DNA of 64,000 nucleotides, from assembly GCA_963774195.1 (NCBI GenBank), contig CAVZDY010000001.1, positions 496,001 through 560,000 on the forward strand, written 5' to 3'. Below, in pieces: positions 59,485 through 64,000 of the stretch (position 1 is the first letter of the stretch; the number at the start of each line of letters is the position of its first letter). The translations under genes and the position numbers were made by a program. A model generated the notes under the pieces. It was not told where the DNA came from, ran no database searches, and saw only the letters and a list, made by a program, of their open reading frames with translations. This DNA comes from Roseiarcus sp963774195 (GTDB taxonomy: Bacteria; Pseudomonadota; Alphaproteobacteria; Rhizobiales; Beijerinckiaceae).

Positions 59485-60003
59485 ATGACGGCAATGGTTC
59501 TGGCTCCTGCGGCGATCGTCCTCTTTCCCGGCATCCTGGCGCTGGCGGCGTCGATGGACCTCGTGACGATGACGATCCCGAACCGGATCTGCGCCGCGTT
59601 GGCGATCGGTTATTTCATCGTGGCTCTGGCCGCCGGCGTGCCGCCGGGCGCGATCCTGGTGAATGTGTCCTGCGCGGCGGCCGTGCTCGCGGCGATGTTC
59701 GCGCTGTTCGCTTTGGGCGTCATCGGCGGCGGCGACGCCAAGCTCGCGGCGGCGACATCGCTTTGGCTCGGCTGGGGAATGATGCTCGACTTCGGCATGA
59801 CGGCGGCGATCTACGGGGGCGTATTGACCCTCTTCATTCTCTTCGGGCGGCGGCTCGTGTTGCCGTTGTGGCTTTCCCGTCACCAGTGGATCGCTCGGCT
59901 GCACGACAGCAAAACTGGCGTACCCTACGGCATCGCGCTGGCGGCGGCGGGAATGATGCTTTACCCGCATACGCAAATCTGGCGCGCCGTCGCCGGACTT
60001 TGA
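59485..60003 (+). CDS. cpaA: Prepilin peptidase CpaA (A24 family)
   Basis: 172 residues with about five membrane segments. Cleaves leader peptides of Flp-type prepilins at the inner membrane. The two catalytic Asp are in AASMDLVTMTIPNRI (first) and the GVIGGGDAKLAAATSLWLG motif (GxGD-like). VPYGIALAAAG near the end matches the family. First gene of the cpa/tad locus in this window; no pilin gene is visible beside it. Confidence 0.9.
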   Translation: MTAMVLAPAAIVLFPGILALAASMDLVTMTIPNRICAALAIGYFIVALAAGVPPGAILVNVSCAAAVLAAMFALFALGVIGGGDAKLAAATSLWLGWGMMLDFGMTAAIYGGVLTLFILFGRRLVLPLWLSRHQWIARLHDSKTGVPYGIALAAAGMMLYPHTQIWRAVAGL

Positions 60004-60058
60004 GCATGGCGCGGGCACCGCGCGGTTAAGAATCCGATCACCACTTGGATACGGGTGA

Positions 60059-60073
60059 TTAACCGTAATTTGA
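60059..60073. promoter_or_regulatory. CtrA-like site upstream of cpaB (one mismatch)
   Basis: TTAACCGTAATTTGA: TTAA-N7-TTGA, one base from the CtrA full-site consensus, 61 bp before the cpaB ATG. Another TTAA is at about 60026. CtrA controls pilin expression in Caulobacter, which makes the position interesting; the mismatch lowers confidence. Confidence 0.4.
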
Positions 60074-60134
60074 CGATTGCCTGCTCTTATTGCCCTCGCG
60101 TTGCGTCAGTGAGCGCGAAAAGGGCTCGAGTTCC

Positions 60135-60947
60135 ATGAACAAGGTGCAGATCGCGGTGCTTGGCGCCACTTTCGTCGCCTTCGGCGCGGCTTACGTCCTT
60201 TTTAACACGCCGCAAGCGCCGCCGCCGGCCCCACACGTCGTGCAAGCCGCGCCCAAGATCGAGACCGACGACGTATTGGTCGCCGCGCAGGACCTGCCGC
60301 TCGGCTCGTCGATCGGCGATGGCTCCGTCGCCTGGCAGGTCTGGCCGAAGCAGGCCATCTCCGAAAACATGATCGTCAAGTCGAGCGGGCCTAACGTGAT
60401 GGAAGACATCAAAGGCTCGATGACGCGCGACCCCTTCATGCGCGGCGAGCCGATGCGCCGCGACAAGCTCGTCAAGGGCGCGAACGGATTCATGTCGGCG
60501 ATGCTGCCGGCCGGCATGCGGGCGGTCGCGATCAAGGTCGACAACGGCGGCGACGCCTATGCCGGCGGCTTCATCCTGCCGAACGACCGCGTCGACGTGA
60601 TCACGCTCTACCATGACGATGAAGCGACCAAGGCCCGCGGCGTCCCGGTGGTCGGAGCGCGCACCATCCTCGCCAATGTCCGCGTTCTCGCGATCGGACA
60701 GAACATTCAGGAAGAGAACGGCAAGAAGGTCGTCATCGGCGCGAATGCGACCCTCGAGCTCGATCCCACCCAGGCGGAAATGGTCATTCTCGCCCAGCAG
60801 ACCGCCAATGCGAACCTCCACCTGGTGCTGCGCAGCCTCGCCGACAGCTCCGGGCCGACGGAAACGGTTGGCGACGTCAACAGCTCCAGCGGGGGCAACA
60901 ATCTGACGATCGTGCGCTACGGCGAGCCGCAGACGGCGACGCGGTGA
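60135..60947 (+). CDS. cpaB: Flp pilus assembly protein CpaB (RcpC)
   Basis: 270 residues. Periplasmic protein anchored by an N-terminal membrane segment (IAVLGATFVAFGAAYVLF). An SAF-type domain runs from about 45 (DDVLVAAQDLPLGSSIGDGSVAW), with MLPAGMRAVAIKVDNGGDAYAGGFILPNDRVDVI typical of CpaB. It works with the CpaC secretin. ATG 60135 gives the membrane leader; the upstream open frame reads into the promoter. Confidence 0.93.
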   Translation: MNKVQIAVLGATFVAFGAAYVLFNTPQAPPPAPHVVQAAPKIETDDVLVAAQDLPLGSSIGDGSVAWQVWPKQAISENMIVKSSGPNVMEDIKGSMTRDPFMRGEPMRRDKLVKGANGFMSAMLPAGMRAVAIKVDNGGDAYAGGFILPNDRVDVITLYHDDEATKARGVPVVGARTILANVRVLAIGQNIQEENGKKVVIGANATLELDPTQAEMVILAQQTANANLHLVLRSLADSSGPTETVGDVNSSSGGNNLTIVRYGEPQTATR

Positions 60948-60960
60948 GGACGGCAAGCGG

Positions 60961-62499
60961 ATGATGGCAGGATTCGATATGAAGGTTGGGAAGACCAAGA
61001 AGCGCCGCCTCGCGCCCCGCTCGGCGCTCTCGATTGGCGCGCTGCTGATCGCCTTCCTCGCCGCGGCGCCAACCGTGCCGGCGCTGGCGGGCGACGGCGC
61101 GGCAAAGTCTTCGCTGTCCCTGTCCGAGGGCGCGGTGCGCAGCTTGCAGCTTGGCGTCGGGCGATCGGTGATCGTCGATCTGCCTGAGGACGCTGCCGAA
61201 ATCTTCGTCGGCGAACCCAGGATCGCCAATGCGATTGTTCGCTCGGCGCGGCGCATGTTCATCTCGACGCTTGCGCCGGGACAAACGACGATTTTCGCTC
61301 TGGCGGCGGACGGCCGAAAAATCGCCGTGCTGAACATTTCGGTCGGGCGCGACGTCGGAAGCCTCAAGGAACTGCTGGACGCCGCGATCCCGGGCAATGA
61401 GATCACTGTTCGTACTGTATCCGAATCGATCATTCTTACCGGCTCAGTCGCGTCCGCTGGCGAAGCGGCGAAGGCCGTGGACATCGCTCAAGGCTATCTC
61501 GGCCACTTTGGCGGCGATTCCCTAACCGAGACCACGTCGGCCAGCTCGTCGAACCACGCCAGCGCGGAACGCTCGGTTACTTCAGCCGCCCCCCAAGGAG
61601 GCGGAGGCGTTATCAATTCGCTGATCATCCGCGGCCTCGACGAAGTGAGCCTGCACGTCACCGTCAGTGAGATTCGCCGCGAGATCCTCAAGCAGCTCGG
61701 CGTCAATCTGTCGGGCACGTCCGGCGCCGGCAATTTTACAGTCAGCAATCCCTTCACCATCAACGGGACCTTGAGCTCGACGCAGGGCACGCTGAACTGG
61801 GGCAGCGGCGCCAATACCCTCACCGCGCAACTCCAGGCCTTCGAGCGCGAAGGCGTCGCCCGCACGCTCGCCGAGCCGACGGTCACCGCCGTCTCGGGCG
61901 AGAGCGCCAAGTTTCTCGCCGGCGGCACGATTCCCATTCCGGCCGGCGAGGTTTGCCCGAGCAACGGTCTTTGCCAGCTCTCGATCGTCCAGCAGCCCTA
62001 TGGCGTGACGCTCAACTTCACACCGGTCGTCCTCTCGTCGGGCCGTATCCAATTGCACGTCGGGACGGAAGTGACCGACATCGACACTTCGGTGCAGCAG
62101 ACCATCGACAACACTTCGATCCCGGGCTTTCGCACCCGGCGCAACGAGACGACGGTCGAAGTGCCCTCGGGCGGCTCGATCGTCACCGCCGGCCTCATCT
62201 CGACGCAAACCCAGCAGGCGATCAACGGCGTGCCGGGCTTGATGAACCTGCCGGTGCTCGGCGCGCTGTTCCGTTCGCGCGACTACCAGCGCAACGAGAC
62301 GGAGTTGCTGATCGTCGTGACGCCTTACATCGTGCACGCCGTCAATCCGGGCGACGTTGTGCGCCCCGACGGCAATTTCGCCGAGGCGAGCGATCCGCAG
62401 ACGTGGCTGCTCGGTCGCGTCAATCGCATCTATTCGAGCGCCGGCGCCTTGCAGCCGATGCCCGCTTATTCCGGCAAGGTCGGATTCATCACGGACTGA
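60961..62499 (+). CDS. cpaC: Flp pilus secretin CpaC
   Basis: 512 residues. Outer-membrane channel of the Flp/Tad pilus. Signal segment (ALSIGALLIAFLAAAPTVPALAG), an N-terminal pilus-secretin/BON-like part (GVGRSVIVDLPEDAAEIFVGEP), then the secretin domain: LAEPTVTAVSGESAKFLAGGTIPIP, VTLNFTPVVLSSGRIQLHV, TEVPSGGSIVTAGL-like stretch and GVPGLMNLPVLGALFRSRDYQRNETELLIVVTPYIV, the signature block. Starts near two other ATG codons (60964, 60979). Confidence 0.94.
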   Translation: MMAGFDMKVGKTKKRRLAPRSALSIGALLIAFLAAAPTVPALAGDGAAKSSLSLSEGAVRSLQLGVGRSVIVDLPEDAAEIFVGEPRIANAIVRSARRMFISTLAPGQTTIFALAADGRKIAVLNISVGRDVGSLKELLDAAIPGNEITVRTVSESIILTGSVASAGEAAKAVDIAQGYLGHFGGDSLTETTSASSSNHASAERSVTSAAPQGGGGVINSLIIRGLDEVSLHVTVSEIRREILKQLGVNLSGTSGAGNFTVSNPFTINGTLSSTQGTLNWGSGANTLTAQLQAFEREGVARTLAEPTVTAVSGESAKFLAGGTIPIPAGEVCPSNGLCQLSIVQQPYGVTLNFTPVVLSSGRIQLHVGTEVTDIDTSVQQTIDNTSIPGFRTRRNETTVEVPSGGSIVTAGLISTQTQQAINGVPGLMNLPVLGALFRSRDYQRNETELLIVVTPYIVHAVNPGDVVRPDGNFAEASDPQTWLLGRVNRIYSSAGALQPMPAYSGKVGFITD

Positions 62500-62510
62500 C
62501 CGAGGCGACC

Positions 62511-63233
62511 ATGAACGAGACTTCCCGGATGGCGAGACAATTTCATCGCTGGGCGTCGCTTTTGGCGTGCCTGGCGGCAGGGGCGCTTAGCGGCTGCGTC
62601 GACTACGCCTCCAACGACCCGGCCTTGATCGGCGACTACCACGCGGAGCATCCGATCCTGCTCGCCGACGCGCCGACGACGCTCGACGTCTTTCCCGTCG
62701 GCCAAAGCCTCGACCAACGGACCCGCGCCGACATCCGCGCTTTCGCCGAGCGCTATCGCGCCCTCGGCACGGGTCGCATCGCCATCCTGACGCCGGCGGG
62801 ACGATACGGGCGCGATGAGCGCGTCGTCGACGAGATCCGCCGCGCCCTCGCCTCGACGGGCCTGCGCGGCTATGTCGGCGTGGGCTCGTATCCGGTCGCC
62901 GAAGCGCTTCACGTCGCGCCTGTGCGCCTGGTCTTCCAGGGCCTGAAGGCGGCCGTCCCGACCGCCTGCGGCCAATGGCCGAGCGATCTCGCCTCCGGCT
63001 CGTCGATCGAAGGCTGGAAGAACGAGGGCTACGAGAACTTCGGCTGCGCGACCCAATCCATGCTCGCCGCCCAGGTCGCCGATCCCCGCGATCTCGAGCA
63101 GGCTCGCGCCCTCGACTCGCCTGACGTTGCGATGCGCATGAGAGCGATCGGCGACGTGCGCAACGGCCAGGACCCCGGCACGCAATGGCAGACCAAGCTG
63201 ACGCCGATCGGCTCAGTCGGATCGGGGAGCTGA
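62511..63233 (+). CDS. cpaD: Flp pilus lipoprotein CpaD
   Basis: 240 residues. Lipobox LSGC after a signal segment (ASLLACLAAGALSGC). Pilus assembly lipoprotein of the Tad system: PVGQSLDQRTRADIRAFAERYRALGTG, YVGVGSYP and NFGCATQSMLAAQVADPRDLEQ are typical of CpaD. ATG 62511 with GAGGCGACC upstream. It ends 3 bp before cpaE. Confidence 0.9.
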   Translation: MNETSRMARQFHRWASLLACLAAGALSGCVDYASNDPALIGDYHAEHPILLADAPTTLDVFPVGQSLDQRTRADIRAFAERYRALGTGRIAILTPAGRYGRDERVVDEIRRALASTGLRGYVGVGSYPVAEALHVAPVRLVFQGLKAAVPTACGQWPSDLASGSSIEGWKNEGYENFGCATQSMLAAQVADPRDLEQARALDSPDVAMRMRAIGDVRNGQDPGTQWQTKLTPIGSVGSGS

Positions 63234-63236
63234 GCG

Positions 63237-64000
63237 ATGCGCTTTCAAGCAGCCGAACAGGCGGAGTCGACAGCCCCTTCGCGGCAGCCGATCCCGCAGA
63301 TCGACCCGGTCCCGCGCGTCTCGATCCAAGCGTTTTGCGAGACGTCCGAAACGGCCGCGATCGTCCAGGCGGCCGTCGCCGACCGGCGCATGAGCAAGAC
63401 TCATGTGAAGCAGAACATGGGCGGCGCCGCCGCCGCGGTGGAGGCCTATCGCAACGCGCCGACGCCCAACGTCATCATCCTCGAAGCGTCCGCCAATCGC
63501 GAGGCGCTGCTCGAGCAGCTCGACGAGCTTTCCCATTCCTGCGACGCCGGAACGAAGGTGATCGTGGTCGGCAAGCTCAACGACATCGTCCTCTACCGCC
63601 AACTGATGGCCCGCGGCGTGAGCGAATATCTCGTCGTGCCCGTCACCCCCGTCGAATTCGTCCAGGCGATCTCGAATCTGTTCCGCGCGCCGGGCGCAAA
63701 GCCGCTCGGCCGCGTGATTTCGGTGATCGGCGCCAAGGGCGGCGTCGGCGCGTCGACCGTCGCGCACAACCTCTCCTGGGCGCTCGCCGCCGGTCTCGAC
63801 ATGGCGACGATCATCGCCGATCTCGACCTCGGTTTCGGCACGGCGGGGCTCGACTACAATCAAGACCCGCCGCAAGGTGTGGCGGAGGCGGTGTTCGCGC
63901 CTGAGCGCGTCGATACGACGCTGATCGACCGACTGCTCTCCAAGTGCGGCGACAACCTTCACCTGCTGGCGGCGCCGGCGACGCTGGAGCGCCTTTACGA
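63237..64000 (+). CDS. cpaE: Flp pilus assembly ATPase CpaE (3' end outside window)
   Basis: 254 codons seen; it runs off the right edge. An N-terminal receiver-like domain (VIILEASANREALLEQLDEL, VGKLNDIVLYRQLMARGVSEYLV) precedes a ParA/MinD-type ATPase with the loop VIGAKGGVGASTVAHNLSW (about 161-179) and IIADLDLGFGTAGLDYNQDPP. CpaE localises the pilus machine at the cell pole. The last residues visible are about LLAAPATLERLY. Confidence 0.92.
   Translation, partial: MRFQAAEQAESTAPSRQPIPQIDPVPRVSIQAFCETSETAAIVQAAVADRRMSKTHVKQNMGGAAAAVEAYRNAPTPNVIILEASANREALLEQLDELSHSCDAGTKVIVVGKLNDIVLYRQLMARGVSEYLVVPVTPVEFVQAISNLFRAPGAKPLGRVISVIGAKGGVGASTVAHNLSWALAAGLDMATIIADLDLGFGTAGLDYNQDPPQGVAEAVFAPERVDTTLIDRLLSKCGDNLHLLAAPATLERLY

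Noticed and set aside
1..64000. tRNA or rRNA genes
   Set aside because: No cloverleaf with a T-loop GTTCGAATC-type word or rRNA-like stretch was recognised by reading both strands; a covariance search would be the decisive check.

Overview
The window is GC-rich alphaproteobacterial chromosome. The gene set and order point to Hyphomicrobiales (Rhizobiales): an irr-fabA-fabB-fabI block, metXW, mnmE-mnmG-rsmG-parAB-holA, a block of regulatory phosphotransferase gene-maf-aroE-coaE-dnaQ-secB, CtrA-type TTAA-N7-TTAA sites and a tad/cpa pilus locus. A Methylocystaceae/Beijerinckiaceae-like organism is possible, but the sequence does not settle the genus. It is a chromosomal core region around the replication origin, with one IS element, one toxin-antitoxin pair and many dispersed palindromic repeats.

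Layout. 1-5.8 kb: the 5' part of a PAS-GGDEF-EAL gene that runs off the left edge, gloB, a methyltransferase, gpmA, a small secreted protein and a glutathionyl-hydroquinone-reductase-like GST. 5.9-13.6 kb: mnmE, mnmG, rsmG, parA, parB and (opposite strand) holA, with five parS-like sites between mnmE and rsmG; two of these head the copies of a 248-bp tandem duplication. 13.9-19.2 kb: leuB, a membrane-anchored unknown, metXW and an M20 amidohydrolase. 19.3-20.8 kb: an IS1182-type element with recognisable ends and a 6-bp target duplication. 20.8-28.6 kb: a ThiS/MoaD-like protein paired with a BNR-type beta-propeller, an ABC-F ATPase, pgi, hicAB and pepP. 28.6-38.3 kb: hpt and a zinc-ribbon gene divergent from ftsEX, then plsC, a ChaC-like gene, a chorismate mutase-hisC-tyrC operon, rho and hemJ.

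38.3-38.8 kb holds the likely chromosomal origin (oriC): an A/T-rich tract, two perfect TTAA-N7-TTAA sites and a DnaA box next to one of them. It lies between hemJ and the PEP synthase regulatory protein gene, the place expected from Caulobacter-type origins, although hemE is absent. To its right are maf-aroE-coaE-dnaQ with overlapping reading frames, convergent secB, an SGNH hydrolase, a lytic transglycosylase with a frameshift before its peptidoglycan-binding tail, fabI-fabB-fabA divergent from irr, and a coiled-coil membrane protein. 50.6-55.4 kb is a small redox neighbourhood: a lone molybdenum hydroxylase large subunit, a cytochrome b561, a CHRD protein and a diheme cytochrome c with a 3' frameshift. 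55.4-59.4 kb has sufE, a small membrane protein, a PAS histidine kinase (DivJ-like candidate), a peptidoglycan-binding protein and a DUF1491-type protein. The window ends in cpaA-cpaB-cpaC-cpaD-cpaE.

Common threads are replication and segregation (oriC, parABS, holA, dnaQ), cell division and CtrA-type control (ftsEX, sensor kinase, cpa genes), and membrane lipid synthesis (fabABI, plsC). No tRNA, rRNA or CRISPR array was seen. The most informative non-coding features are the origin, the parS cluster with its duplicated unit, the perfect CtrA-type site at ftsE, and several families of dispersed palindromes, one of which was split by the IS element.
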